Assembly (NCBI GenBank): GCA_015680685.1
Contig: MNCI01001960.1
Coordinates: forward strand, 120,763 to 184,762
Length of the DNA stretch: 64,000 nt
From: Gnetum montanum
Lineage: Eukaryota > Streptophyta > Gnetopsida > Gnetales > Gnetaceae
Direction: 5' to 3'
Under the pieces are notes generated by a model. That model ran no database searches, was not told where the DNA came from, and worked only from the letters and a program-made list of their open reading frames with translations. Position 1 is the first letter of the stretch. Each line of letters opens with the position of its first letter. Position numbers and translations under genes: made by a program. Below are positions 24,821 to 36,404 of the stretch, in pieces.

Positions 24821-25113
24821 TGTAGCAATCAAAAATGTCTGTGGTTGAAACACCGAGAGGTCACCGGGCATATAGCCTAACCCTAGATCCATGCGAGGGC
24901 TGAGCTGGAGGAAAACAGAAATGGGGTACCCTGAACGGTCTGGTCATTCAGATAAGGACTTAATCAGTGTACAATAACCTTTCATAAACATTTGTTTTAA
25001 ATATGTTAGGTATAACTTAAGTGATAAGAAAAAAACATAAATTGATAGAGAATAATGCAAAATATGATAATAGCAAAACAAAATGAAACAAGCTTGGGTG
25101 AGAATGTGCACCA
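24821..25113 (-). repeat. 3' LTR of element C, outer piece
   Basis: Starts TGTAGCAATC and aligns base by base with 58518-58814 of the other LTR, up to the CACCA site where B entered. Confidence 0.9.
25109..25113. repeat. Target site duplication of element B (left copy)
   Basis: CACCA directly before TGTAACG, repeated at 42384-42388 directly after TGTTTCA. In the uninterrupted LTR of C (near 58803-58814) the sequence reads GTGCACCACCCCAAG, the site with one CACCA, confirming the insertion. Confidence 0.92.
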
Positions 25114-26637
25114 TGTAACGACAGAAAACGTCGGCAGCTAGAAATACCAACCGAGATTCCATGTATACAGTTTTAACCATGGATCCGCGCGAGGGCTATG
25201 CTGGAAAAACCGAATCCACGGTGCCCTGAACGGTCTTGTCAATCAGACAGGGACTTATGGGTCAGTAAAAAGATGAAGATTACGGGTCTTTGCATTGTTT
25301 CGATTTGATTCGAGGGGTCGTGAAATGGGAGGAAAACGACATGGATGGATCGCTACGATGATAATGTCAAACATGCGAAAGAGATGCTAATCAGGAGAGA
25401 AATGCGTGATTTTCAAAGGTCTATGTTTCGATTTTTGAAAGAATGTATGATTTGTATGTCATCTTACAATGTGAGAGACCCCCAATAACCTGATGCAAAA
25501 ATGAGCACAAAACAACAAGGAAACTGCCCAGACAGAAGTCTGATCTACCTCATAGGCCAAAGCTGGGATGCAAGGATGGTCAAGCTCTGAGGTCTGCCGA
25601 TCTACTGTTTCTGACTGGTAGAGTCTGAAAATTGGGCAGGACGATCTCACACTCCCTGTTCTGCTTCTTTGCTTCGAGTAGGTTCTGCTCAGGGCAGCAA
25701 TCACTAACAAAGAAAGTCGTATCTTCTCCAAAGGAATGATCTCTCTTGTTGCTAAGGCTCGAGCGCACTGTGCTCTGTTCTTGCTGAAGGATGGTGTTGT
25801 CGACAGTTTCCAAAAGGTTGCTCTTTGTTTCTCTGCTCAAGGTGATAAGTGCTTCCTTGCTCAGAAAATGCTCTTGCCCTTTTGATTTTCTGCCGGTAAG
25901 AGTGATAAATGCTCTGGTGCTTAGAAAAATTTCTCTGCTTCTCTGATTTTCCAACCCTTGTATCTTTGTCAACTGAGGTATTTATAGGCCGCGACACTCT
26001 GTGGAAGAGGCGCAACCCTGATGACGTGGGTCCCGGATAATTCGAGTTCCGTTGACATGATCATTTTAAGTCAGACTGTGACTACGCACAACACGCTCGT
26101 TTGCGTGTTGTGCATGTGAAGAGCAGGTACATGTTGAGCATGCTTCAATTGCTTTCAGGCTATATTACACTCATTTGCGTTGTGTTGCGTGTATGAGCGT
26201 AATCTAGTATAAAAACAATAGGCTCAAAATTGTCTTACGCTCACTACGTAGCCGTGCGTAATGAAGTGTAAATAATGTCTAATTTACGCTCACTACGCAG
26301 CCGTGCGTAACGAAGCATAAACAATGTCTAATTTACGCTCACTACGCAGCCGCGCCTAACAAAGAGTAAATAATGCCTAGCCTTAGCGATGAAATATGCA
26401 ACGATACGCACCACCGCGTAATGAGCGTAAAGACAAGTTATCCATACGCCACGAGGGAAAGTGTCGAACTGTTGTGCTTCTCTAGACTCTACCTTCGACT
26501 ATTTTGGAGCTCATTACGCTCATTACACTACCGTGTGTAATAGAGCATAAACTTGTCCTTGAACAAAGCTGATGCGCGCTCTCGCTTGAATTGCGAATCT
26601 TTGCCTGAGGCTGACTCATAATTTTCATGGTGTTTCA
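25114..26637 (-). repeat. 3' LTR of element B
   Basis: TGTAACGACAG ... GGTGTTTCA on the plus strand. Minus-strand TATAAATA at 25986-25979. On the minus strand an open frame (25972-25580, 130 codons) starts just past the TATA box and holds two similar segments (FLSTRAFITLTGRKSKGQEH, then FLSKEALITLSRE). The other LTR keeps most of it (41767-41420). It probably reflects a duplicated DNA unit of about 50 bp rather than a protein. Confidence 0.92.
26231..26375. repeat. 49-bp tandem repeat in LTR of B (three copies)
   Basis: Three units with the core TTACGCTCACTACGCAGCCG followed by TGCGTAACGAAG. The other LTR has two units (about 42025-42122). The one-unit difference accounts for nearly all of the length gap between the two LTRs (1524 versus 1472). 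Confidence 0.85.
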
Positions 26638-26651
26638 TTGGCCCCTCTTTG
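26638..26651 (-). promoter_or_regulatory. Polypurine tract of element B
   Basis: Minus strand CAAAGAGGGGCCAA directly before the TGAAACACC start of the 3' LTR, the expected place for plus-strand priming. Confidence 0.7.
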
Positions 26652-27735
26652 TTGACGGTTAGAGGCCTTGCCTAAAAGACGTCGACAAAGAATGCGAAAC
26701 ACCGATTTGGCAGAAGCGAGAACAGCGTCCATCTATGGCTACTCGATTGTTGCCCTGTCAACATGGAAGAGCAAAGCCGGAAGGTATGGGAGATAGAGGG
26801 ATATAGCTGGAAACAGGTTCAGGGAAGATGCAAAATGAGTTATGATGGTAGGGGCATGAAATATGCTCATACCCACAGAGATGTACTCTCATTTATGTCA
26901 ACAGAAATGCTTTCAAACAAGCGTAGCGCATCAATCTGAGATTTCTCTGTTACTGATTATAGTAGGAATGTGTGCAAAAGGAGCGTGGCACGTCACTTCT
27001 GCAATATCTCTGCTGGTGTGAGTGCGGAAAATGAATACTTGCGTATATAGCTTTTGCATATGGGAAGCAGGTGGTGGGGATGAAGAGAAACAAGAGCTAA
27101 GGGTAGGATTTGTGAGAGGTAGAGGTATGTAGGTCGAAATGGTCGGGCAAACCCAAGCAGTCATTTCAACACGCTGTTGTACTTCACCGCTTAGATGGAT
27201 GCACCTTTGGACGACATTCTCCGAGGCAAGTAACCTGCAACCACAAAGGAAAGCAGAGGACACCATTGCTCATGCGAACAAGGGGCAAGGTTGTTGAAAC
27301 AAACGCCGCTTGATGTGAGATAGAGTGATCAGGTTGTAAAGAAGGAGCTGGAGCATGCAGGCGGAGCTGCCAATCCTGACGATTGGCTTTGCATATCTTC
27401 GCCAAAAGGAATCAGACACAGTGCACCTAACTGGTTGTATAAGGAACCAGCCAGATGAATTTGCGAAGCCGGCATCCAATAGCAATGATTGGTTGAGGTT
27501 CTCAAGGCCGTTGTCAACAAGGATTTCGTCAGGGCTTTGGCTGGTGAGGCTAAACTCTCAGAGGTACTACCACTGCAGCGGGCGCGGCGGTGGCATCTCT
27601 GAGGGATCAGTAAGATGTCTCTTAGCTTATCTGAGGAATTAGTAGGATGCCAGTGAGCTGGCGACGCTGGGACTGTCCCAATATCCCACCCCATTGGTTG
27701 TGCAGCTGTACATAGATCATTACGCTTGCTTGATT
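26652..27735. other. 3' untranslated spacer of element B
   Basis: Between the border repeats and the polypurine tract. Several overlapping open frames exist on both strands, none with a recognisable domain and none clearly shared with C at the same place. Treated as non-coding. Confidence 0.5.
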
Positions 27736-27739
27736 TACA

Positions 27740-28150
27740 TGGTAGCAGTTTGTAAGTCCCAGTTTTGAGTCTCGGTAGACTGTTGTTACTGGTTTTAAGT
27801 CTCAGCAGACCATGGTCCCAGTTTAAAGTCCGAGAAGACCGAGAAGTGCTAGTTTTACATTGTAGCGGATGGTGGTATGTCTGATTTATGGTCTCAGCAG
27901 ACCATGCTGCGGATGCCAGTTTTGTGTCATGACCCAAGGAAAAAGCTGTGCTGGTTTTATGTCCCAACAGACGGCTACTTACCTACGCCAGTTTAGCATC
28001 ATGGCGGACGCATGCAAAAGATGCTAGTTTTTCGTCTTGGCGGACCTGTACAACATTGCCAATTTTATGTCGTAGCGAACGGTTACAACTTGCCAGTTTA
28101 GCGTCATGGCGGACGATCAGTGCCAGTTTAGCATCGTAGCGGACGATTAC
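27740..28150. repeat. Module-border repeat array of element B (integrase side)
   Basis: About a dozen diverged units with the core GCCAGTTTAGCRTCRTGGCG followed by GAC, spaced 25-55 bp. The array starts where the integrase frame ends (28184). C has the equivalent array at 44430-44700 (core GTTTAAGGTCCTAGCAGACC). Confidence 0.8.
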
Positions 28151-28183
28151 TGTCATACCTGATTACTCGCATTGTAGATGCTA

Positions 28184-31100
28184 CTAAATGTAATACCGCT
28201 TCAGATATACATGATTTACAGGGTTCGGTAGTTCATTGCCGTTGACATTTGCTAGTCTGAAAGCTCCGTTGCCATATGCATCGACCACCGAGAAAGGACC
28301 TTCCCAATTCACCGAGAATTTGCCTGCCGACTCGCACACGGCTTTGAGGACTAGGTCTCCTTTCTTGATTGGACGCTGCTGAAGGTTGTGATGATGCTTC
28401 TGTCTCTGTTTATTTTGATATTTCTCAATCGTATCAAGAGCCTGTATCCGCTTCTCTTCTACTGAATCTAAATCCATTATCCGAGCCTCGGTGTGTTGAG
28501 CCTCATTTATAATGGTGGAGAGGACCATTCTCAGAGAAGGAATTTGTAATTCGAGAGGTAGCAGTGCTTCAAATCTATAAACCAGACTATAGGGCGTACT
28601 ACCTGTAGTTGTCCTACATGTAGTACGGTATGCCCATAGCACATAGAGGATTTTATCATGCCACCGTCTCTTGTTGCTGTCGAGCATTTTCTTGAGTAGA
28701 TTGATGACTATTTTGTTTGATGCTTCAGCTTGACCATTCACCTGCAGGTAATAGGGGGAGGAAAAAGACTGTCTAATGCCTAGGTTATCATAGAAGGATT
28801 TGGTGTCCGCGCTACTAAAATATGGCCCATTGTCAGTCACAATAGTCATTAGGAGACCAAATCTAGTTACTATGTTGTCCAAGATAAAATGGAAAACCTG
28901 TTGGGATGTGATTTTCCGCAGGGGGACAGCTTCTACCCACTTCGTAAAATACTCAGTAGCGGTAATAATGAAGCTATGCCCTGCAGAAGATTTTGGCGTG
29001 ATGTGTCCTATGATGTCCAGTCCCCATCGTTGAATTGGCCATGTTATCTGTGTTGTATGCAATTCTGTGGGTGACATGTGGATGAGGTTTGCATGACGCT
29101 GACACGTGTCACAAGTTTTAACCTTTGTTAGGCAATCTTTTTCCATGCATGGCCAGTAGTATCCTAAGTAACGGATTTTTTAGGGCCATAGCTCATGGTG
29201 CTACGTGGCCACCGCACAATCCCTCGTGAACTTCGCCGACTATCTGTTGCGCTTGATCTTTGTCAACGCAGGTAAGCAACACGCTATCAAAGAAGTGTCT
29301 ACAGAGAGTGCTATCTCCGATGATGACGTATTGCCTAGCCCGCTTGTGGATTGCGTCTTTCTGTGCATGTGTTAATGTAGATGGTAGCTCACCCTGTAAA
29401 AGATAAGTTTTAATATTGGCGTATCATTCAGGTGTGCTTTCCTCGAGAAGAGAGGAGATTTGTGCCGTCCGAATGATAGGATCTGCGTAGTCTGTAATTA
29501 ATGCAGGGCAAGTGTTAAACAGGTGTGAAGGCATGTGTAAAGCCAGGGTGGCCAGTGTGTCGGCCAGCGTGTTGTCAGTGCATGGGAAGTGTTGGGCGTC
29601 GAAGGTCGTAAATCATCTCAGAAGATCTCTAGCCTAATCGCAGTAAGGTTGCAAATGTATAGCCTTGCAGGTGTAGACTCCAGTGATTTGATTTATGACA
29701 AGCATTGAATCGTCTCTAATCGCCAGGTGTTGCACATCTAACTCGCTGGTGGTTAGCAATCCCTTGAGGAGCCCCTCGTACTCTGCCACGTTGTTTGTAC
29801 AAGGGAAGGTCAAGCGATAAGCGTGTAGACGCACATCCTCAGGTGATAGCATAATAACCGTGGTGGCACTGCCGCCTCTAGCTGTTGAGGCTTCGTCGAA
29901 ATACAACGTCACCTCGGGGCCTGTCAAGACAGGGCTTAAACTATGCACATGTTCATCAGGAAATTCGGGCTCTATTATGGCTTGGTTGTTAACCGGTGAT
30001 GTTACTAACTGGTCGGCTATCGCTTGGCCCTTCGTAGAAGATTGGCCAACATAGTGCAGATCAAATTCTGTGGTGATAGCTTTCCAGCGAGCGATCCTAC
30101 TGCTTTCGTACAAATTATGCGTGATGGTAAGGATGTTATTTTTGCAAATAATGTTAACCTGGCTATGGAAAAGGTAGTGTCTACACTTTTTGAGTGTAAA
30201 AACTAATGCCAGATAATTACGCTTGACTTCATTATACCTCGTTTCATACGCATACAGAGCATGGCTTAGGTAGTAGATAGTCACTTCAGACCCATCGTTC
30301 CTCCTTTGACAAAGCAATGTTGCTAACGCTACGGCCAAAGTAGCGAGGTAAATGTAGAATGGTAAGTCCCTTTGTGGTGGGAAAACCGTTGGTAGATGTT
30401 GCAACTCCTGTTTCAAATTGTCAAATGCACGCTGGCAATCTTCCATCCATTCGAAATTGATCCCCTTTTTGAGCAGGTGCTGCATAGGGTGCAGCTTATC
30501 GGTTAATCTCGAGATGAAACAGCATATGAACTGTAAGCGTCCCTGTAACCTGCGTAATTGCTTGATGTCTGTCAGAGGCGTTAACTCGACAATGGCTTTG
30601 ACCTTATCATGGTCAACTCGTATGCTGGTTTCCGATACCACAAACCCCAACATGCGTCCGGTTTTGACTCCGAATACGTACTTCTTCGGGTTAAGCCGGA
30701 GCTCGTATTTGGAGCATCTTTTAAGGACTAACTCCAGATCTCCTAGATGATCATCAGACTCTAAAGACTTCACAGCTATATCGTCCACATAATCATTCAG
30801 TCTCTCTAAGAGATAATCGCTAAAGATGTATGTCATGGCCCGTTGGTACGTGGCTCCAGCGTTCTTTAGACTAAATGGCATCATAGTATAATAAAAGGTA
30901 CCCCAGGGTGTCATGAATGTCATAGTTAATTGATGTTTTGGGTTTATGCGAATCTGGTTATAACCAGAGAAGCCATCCATGAATGAAAGGAGTGCATGCC
31001 CATCTGTTGTATCGACTAGTTGATCGATACTCGGGAGTGGGAAATTATCTTTGATTGTGGCCTTGCTCAAATCCCGGAAGTCTATGCAAATGTGTATACT

Positions 31101-31649
31101 CCCGGTCTTCTTTGGCACAACCACAATGTTAGATACCCAGTCCGAGTAATCGACTGCACGAATGAAACCAGCTTGGTATAGCTTGGTGACTTCATCACGC
31201 ACGGCTAGCGTGATCTATGGCTTGATTTTGCATGCTTTTTGCCTAACTGCCTTGATCTGTGGGTCTAAGATGATGTTATGTTGGATTAGCCTGGGATCTA
31301 GTCCAGGCATATCCTCATATGACCATGCGAAGACAGTGATGTTGTCTTGCAGGACCTGTGTTACAGCATCGTGCGTTTCTCGTTCTAACAAGGAACTGAC
31401 TTTAAGCATTTTAGCTTCACCCCTATGCGTAACGATAGAGACCTCATCAAGGGGATCTTTGGTTATGTCCCCAACTTCCAGGTCTAGCATGCGCATCAAC
31501 TGTTCTGGCCATTACGGGGACATCCCTGATGCAGCTATAGTTACGTCTTCTAAGGGGAGGTTAACGTCTAAAAACACGGGATCAAATTGCCTAACTACCT
31601 TGCCGTATGGGCCAGTCAGAGTTAAAGGTGTTGATAGTGTCGCGTCCAT
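28184..31649 (-). pseudogene. pol of element B: RT, RNase H, second RNase H, integrase
   Basis: Likely start is ATG at 31649-31647, with LTLTGPYGK shortly after, as in C (LVLTGPHGR). RT-RNase H is one open frame of 522 codons (31202-29634): DFRDLSK, DGFSGYNQI, then YVDD at residues 138-141. A first RNase H follows, then a second, archaeal-type one from about residue 420 (LYFDEAS, NNVAEYEGLL, RDDSMLV), a Tat-clade mark. Integrase is an open frame of 320 codons (29146-28184) with Asp44, Asp105 and Glu141, giving exact D-35-E spacing, and a C-terminal WEGPFSVV segment. Breaks: a stop near 31500, one just before the RT frame, and a stop plus frameshift in the linker and zinc-finger part (29633-29150). 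The catalytic residues I can see are kept. Confidence 0.9.
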
Positions 31650-31795
31650 TTGTTTGTCCTGCAAAACCACAAAGTGCATAAATGGTTAGAAAGAAGATGA
31701 CGTGATGGCTAGCAAACGTGGAAAGCTAACAGAATTTTGAATTTTGTAATGAAGTTGTAATCAATGCTACCTGATTACGAGGTGATAAGATGTGG

Positions 31796-31815
31796 TAGTT
31801 TAACGTCATTTCGGA
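31796..31815. repeat. Single module-border motif in B (pol start side)
   Basis: One copy, TAGTTTAACGTCATTTCGGA, between the pol start and the antisense promoter; A (1-180) and C (48298-48790) have arrays here. Confidence 0.65.
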
Positions 31816-31913
31816 CAACGGTGCATGCGATATCAACTGCATTAATATCTTGATTTTCGGGTTCTATTTCAGGAAAGTCCCACTGAAATCGGATATCAGG
31901 TTGGTGATTCTCG

Positions 31914-31924
31914 CATATAAGTAG
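31914..31924 (+). promoter_or_regulatory. TATA-like box of the antisense gene in B
   Basis: CATATAAGTAG, about 130 bp before the first ATG at 32044. The spacing matches C (142 bp). Confidence 0.5.
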
Positions 31925-32043
31925 GCAGTTTTTTGGTTAGAACGAACTGTTGGCTATTGTGAGTTCAAATTCGTGGGTATTATCTAGCAAGAGCAAGAAG
32001 TGCATAAGATTTGAAGGTGCAAAGCTGTGCAAGTGTTGAAGCT

Positions 32044-35000
32044 ATGATAATGGCACCTAAGACGAAGAGGAAGAACACTAAATTGGCTAAAATCGATGAG
32101 GTACAAGAGAACCTAGAGCGTGTTCAACAAGCCGTGGTCGAAGTACGTGACCCGACACCTTTGAACCGGTAGGTCATTTTTTGCATGCTTGTGCTATTTT
32201 AGCGTTTCTGCTATTACAACGTTCTTCATGTAAATGAGGGTTTTGGGTTACGGAGCTTGCGCTATAGCGAGGGTTTGGCATGGTTGTGTTTATCGCCGTT
32301 GTCAGAGATGGACCTTGCGCTGTTGCAAGGGTTTGGGCGATTTCCACATAGATGGCTAAGCATGATGTGTAGCGTTTCTATATTAATGATGCAACTATAA
32401 ATCTAGGCGTTGATTTATGTAGCGTATTTTCTATACAGAGTCGTGCTGAAGCCTATTCTAATTGTGTTAGACATCATTGGGGTTTTGTGTTGGGTAAACC
32501 CCATCGTCCTCAATGTCCCTCCTCCGCACACGCGAGTGCAGGGGAAGGCCATCTGGTTCCAGAAGGGGGCGCTGGAGTTTCTGCAGTTCTTACTGTGCAA
32601 CTTCAGCATCATTGTGTGGTCTAATGTGACCGACGATGTTGCCGGTGCCATTTTAGAACACCTGTTGGCGGGGTCTGCATAGGGGATTCTGGCTTACTTG
32701 ACAGACGGGGCCATTGATACGGGTTGCCCCGAGGACCAAGCGCTCAATGCCTGAGGCCTGAGGAGCTTATGCTGGATCTGGGAAATGGCCCGTTTCAGTT
32801 GTTATCATGCATATAACACACTGTTCATGGCTTGCCATGTTTCAACCTACTTCCAGAACCCACAAGGCACGGTGTACTATGCGGGCGGGTAAGCCAATTC
32901 TGCCAACTGTATTGTCTTTGTTACTGTTATAGTGTTTGTTATCGATGTGAAGTGTAAGAGAAGTCTATGTGCAAAGTGTAAGTTAAGCCTACGCTGTATG
33001 GTACAGGTTTTTTATACATGATAATAGGTTAATTGGCGACGGTGATGCGTTGGCCTAGGCCGAAACAGCAATAATGGCATTTACCTCAACTAACAATGTG
33101 CGTGCCGGTGTTATAGGGCAGATTAGCCATGAGATGCGTGAGTATCACACCCGCTACGAGCATCCTTTTAAGAATTGCTAGGAACTTGGGTGGCTACACA
33201 ATGACTGGACCTCAGATTCGCCCCTTACGGTTGAGGACGTACAGAGGGACCTACCGCCATTCCCTTTGCCCTTTGGACCTGGTAAGGCCGCTGCGTGTTT
33301 TAATGTTATGCGTGTAGTTGTGAGTCATGGACATTACGTAAAGCATTTTTATTTGACTTGCATTTTATACTGTTCAGTCAGGGAATCCAGGGAGATTACC
33401 CTTACGATTTTTGGCCGTGAGGCGAGAGATGTCCTCTTCCGTTACGGTGATATTAAGGACGCACAGCGCTGGCTCGGCCACTCGGCGGTCCCAGTCGCGG
33501 TGACCGCCAAGATCCGGGACTGCCAAGATCTGGGCAGGAGGGCTAATGCACCTGTTTTTGGCTGCGACCCTTGATGTCTCCGCCAGTGAAATGATCGCCT
33601 TGGTCAACTCCTTCAGCGAGAAGGCAGAGCGTTTTTGCATGCGCGTGCATAACATGCGTGTAGGTTTCGATATCGACGCTCAGCTCTTCGCGGAACTGTT
33701 TGGCGTCCCCTCGAACGGCCTTCCCGTAAAGGTGAAGACCAAGAGGAGCCCTAGATTCCAGGAGTGTCTAAAGGAGTGGGTGAGGATCCCAAAAGAGACC
33801 AAAGGGTTTCCTTGTGACAAATTCGAGATGGGCACTGCCAAGACATTATATCCCCTTTTTCGGGCCCGGTCTTTCCCCAAAACCCTCTTGTAGGCGAAGT
33901 TCTTTTCTATAGAATAGACCCACATTATGCGAGAGGTTCTGGAGGAGGGAACCCGTTTGGATTGGGAAAACTATTTGGCCAAGGGACTATGCAGCGAAAT
34001 GGTCAAGCTTCGCAAGAAGCTTGAGTCCCGCTTTAATGTGCATTATGCCTTTTTCATAGCTTGCCTCCGGCGGTTTCCTGAGTTTCTGGTCATCTAGAGG
34101 AATGGGGTCTGGGAACAACAAGACTGAGACCAGCTGTCCTGACCTTGGATTACCCACATTCTCAGCACTACCTGTGGGCAGGATCCACCACAAGGGATCG
34201 GGGAGTCATTATCTGTAACGACTAAAGGCTTGGTGGCGCCCCAAGTGCGAGGTCTTGACAGTGTGGGCGAGATAATGCCTACCTACACCAGCGATGCTTC
34301 GCGAGGGAAGTGCATGGTGGAAGAAATTGTGGAACCGGTAGCTCAGCGCAAGAGGCTCCGTCTAGCTGAGGCCCCTGGGGGTAACGCAAGCCAAAATGTT
34401 GCGGTCAAGGTTCAGCGGAATAAGCTTCCGCCTGGTAAGTGTGAAAGGATTGTAGTACGCAATGTTTTCTTTAGATGGTTTGGCATTATAAGCTAACGTG
34501 TGGTGGTGTAAACAGTAAAAATGATAGGGCAATTGATCCCTGAGACAAGGGCGATGATACTAAGCCATGGGGAGGGGCCCTCAATTTTGGAAGAAGAGGC
34601 CCCAGCTGTTAATGTGAGCTGTGCGTAGGTTCCAGTGCCTGAGGAGGCCCCAGCTGCTAGCGAGAGTCGCGTATAGGCTCAGGTGCTTGAGTAGGCCCCA
34701 GCTACTGGAACCAGTAATGCACAGACTCTAGTGCGTGAAAGGGAAAAAGATACGGAAGATGTTGATGAAATTGCCACTATCACCGACAGAGGTAATGAGT
34801 GCGTTAGCGTGTTTGCAGGATCTTGTTAATAGATGGAGTGTCTAACCAAATTACGCTACAGGGGAAGAAGATGCATCTACGTCTACTGCTGTGAGAAAAA
34901 TGTGGAGAGACTTCCCCGACAAATTTGCTTTTATGGACGGCGTTGTTAATGACATGATCGAGTGTTTGGAGCACATTGAACCTAGCGCTGGTATGTTATA

Positions 35001-36213
35001 GCCGCAATGAGTTTATGACATAATGCTTTAGTAATGTGTCATCCATATTGATGTTGTTTTCTGTTAGGAGCTCACCTCCGATGGGATCCTGCGGAGCCCA
35101 TTGATTTGGACACAGCGGAGGCCCCATCTAATGGGGTAGTCGTGCCACGTCACATTTATGAGGAAATGTGTAAATGTGCGTTACGCTCGACGCGCTCCGT
35201 ATAGAAAAGTAGAAGCGTTAATGAAAGCCTATGGAAAAGGCTGCAGCGGTCGGAGTAGAGGGTTGAGTCCTTGACCAAAGAAGTCGGGGACCTGAGATCA
35301 CGGTACGAATTCCTATAGGCTCGAGTGATGGGGGATGAAGACTGGCGTACCGCTGTTATCGATCACTCCCGTTATTGGACAGCCATCAGGAACAACGTAC
35401 AGACCAGTCGGGCGTTAGTAGAGCAGAGGATGCAAATTGAACTCCTAGCTTAGAAAAGCCGGGACTGGAGGAACTACTACGCCAGCGTACAGGAGTGGGG
35501 GCAGAAGGAGAAGGACCACAAGCACCTATATAAAAGGGAAAGCACCGCTTATCGAAAGCACTACCATGATTCTTCCATCAAAGCTCGATCCTTGGAGGTT
35601 TTCGTGGACACCATCAGAGCGTCCGATGCTTTCAAAAAGTTCAAAGAGCAGGTGACCGTAACTGCGTCCCTGGAGAAGGTAATGGTTTTCCCTGGGAATT
35701 AGGCTACAATCCCTACCTTCTTCCCGGATCCACCCCGCTGGAGTAGTGTGGAGAAAGGGAAGGTGAAAGCTGGAGCTGCGTTGGGCGAGGATGTGTGGCC
35801 AAACCTGACGGAGGATGAGATTATGTAGCACCTGTGGGCTGGCCTGGACAAGCTCCCCTTTGCTACGGAAGTAGGGCCGTCACGAGTAAGTTTATGCATG
35901 ACTTAGTCGGAAAGTTTTCTCTCTTGTGTTGTCTACTGTAATTTTTGAGGTTATTTGGGATTAGGTACCGGAAGAAGATAGGAAAAATATGCCAGCTGAG
36001 GGGCTGGGAGAGGAAACAGAGGAAGCAGAGGAAGAACACAATGATGAAGAGCATTCTCCTGTGAAGCCAGTGCCAGAACGAGAGCCTCATGAATGGGCAA
36101 TCTTTCGTGAAGGCATAATTCCTAGAAACGATGGCCCACTGGAGGACGACCTTTTGGGGCTAGATCCAGAGTTAAGAGATACTAGTGACAGTGGTAGCAG
36201 AGGGAATGTGTAA
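32044..36213 (+). pseudogene. Antisense eight-exon gene carried by element B, best copy
   Basis: Exons 32044-32168, 32439-32888, 33007-33280, 33378-34434, 34516-34791, 34862-34990, 35068-35885, 35965-36213, all with GT...AG borders; predicted protein about 1,100 aa. Exon 1 is basic (MAPKTKRKN) and joins exon 2 in frame. Exon 2 looks like an FCP1/NIF HAD domain: ILIVLDIIGVLCW (plant relatives read DLNGVL), WFQKGALEFLQFLL, FSIIVWSN, YHAYNTLFMACH, YFQNPQGTVYYAGG. Exon 4 has QLFAELFGVPSNGLPV. Exon 5 repeats EEAPA. Exon 6 has FMDGVVNDMIECL. Exon 7 is a coiled coil (RDWRNYYASVQEWGQKEKDHK). Exon 8 is acidic, ends at 36213. Stops in exons 2, 3, 4, 5 and 7 and a shift in exon 3 break it. It lies opposite to and between protease and RT. 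Function unknown; an altered phosphatase-fold binding protein is one guess. Confidence 0.8.
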
Positions 36214-36404
36214 TTATTATTTACACAAAATTTTATTGATGCAAGGTCGGGTATTGTTCTGAATGATTGTTGATGGATTGTTGTAAGGTCTAATGGATAT
36301 TTGAAATGTTAATTAGTTTGTTGTTTGACTTTTTATGCTTTTGTCTGCGTCAACGTAAAAATATATGCTAAGGATTCTGTCTAAGTGATGCTGATGGGAC
36401 GTAA

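Noticed and set aside
25580-25972. A 130-codon protein encoded in the LTR of B
   Set aside because: Present in both LTRs simply because LTRs are copies; internal repeat of DNA explains the open frame; no similar frame in the LTRs of A or C.
27329-27967. 212-codon minus-strand open frame beyond the integrase stop
   Set aside because: It overlaps the border repeat array and the spacer, has no domain, and no similar frame was seen at the same place in C.
32044-36213. An ordinary host gene into which retroelements inserted
   Set aside because: Three diverged copies stand in the same place of three related elements, within single LTR pairs and target duplications, so the gene belongs to the elements.
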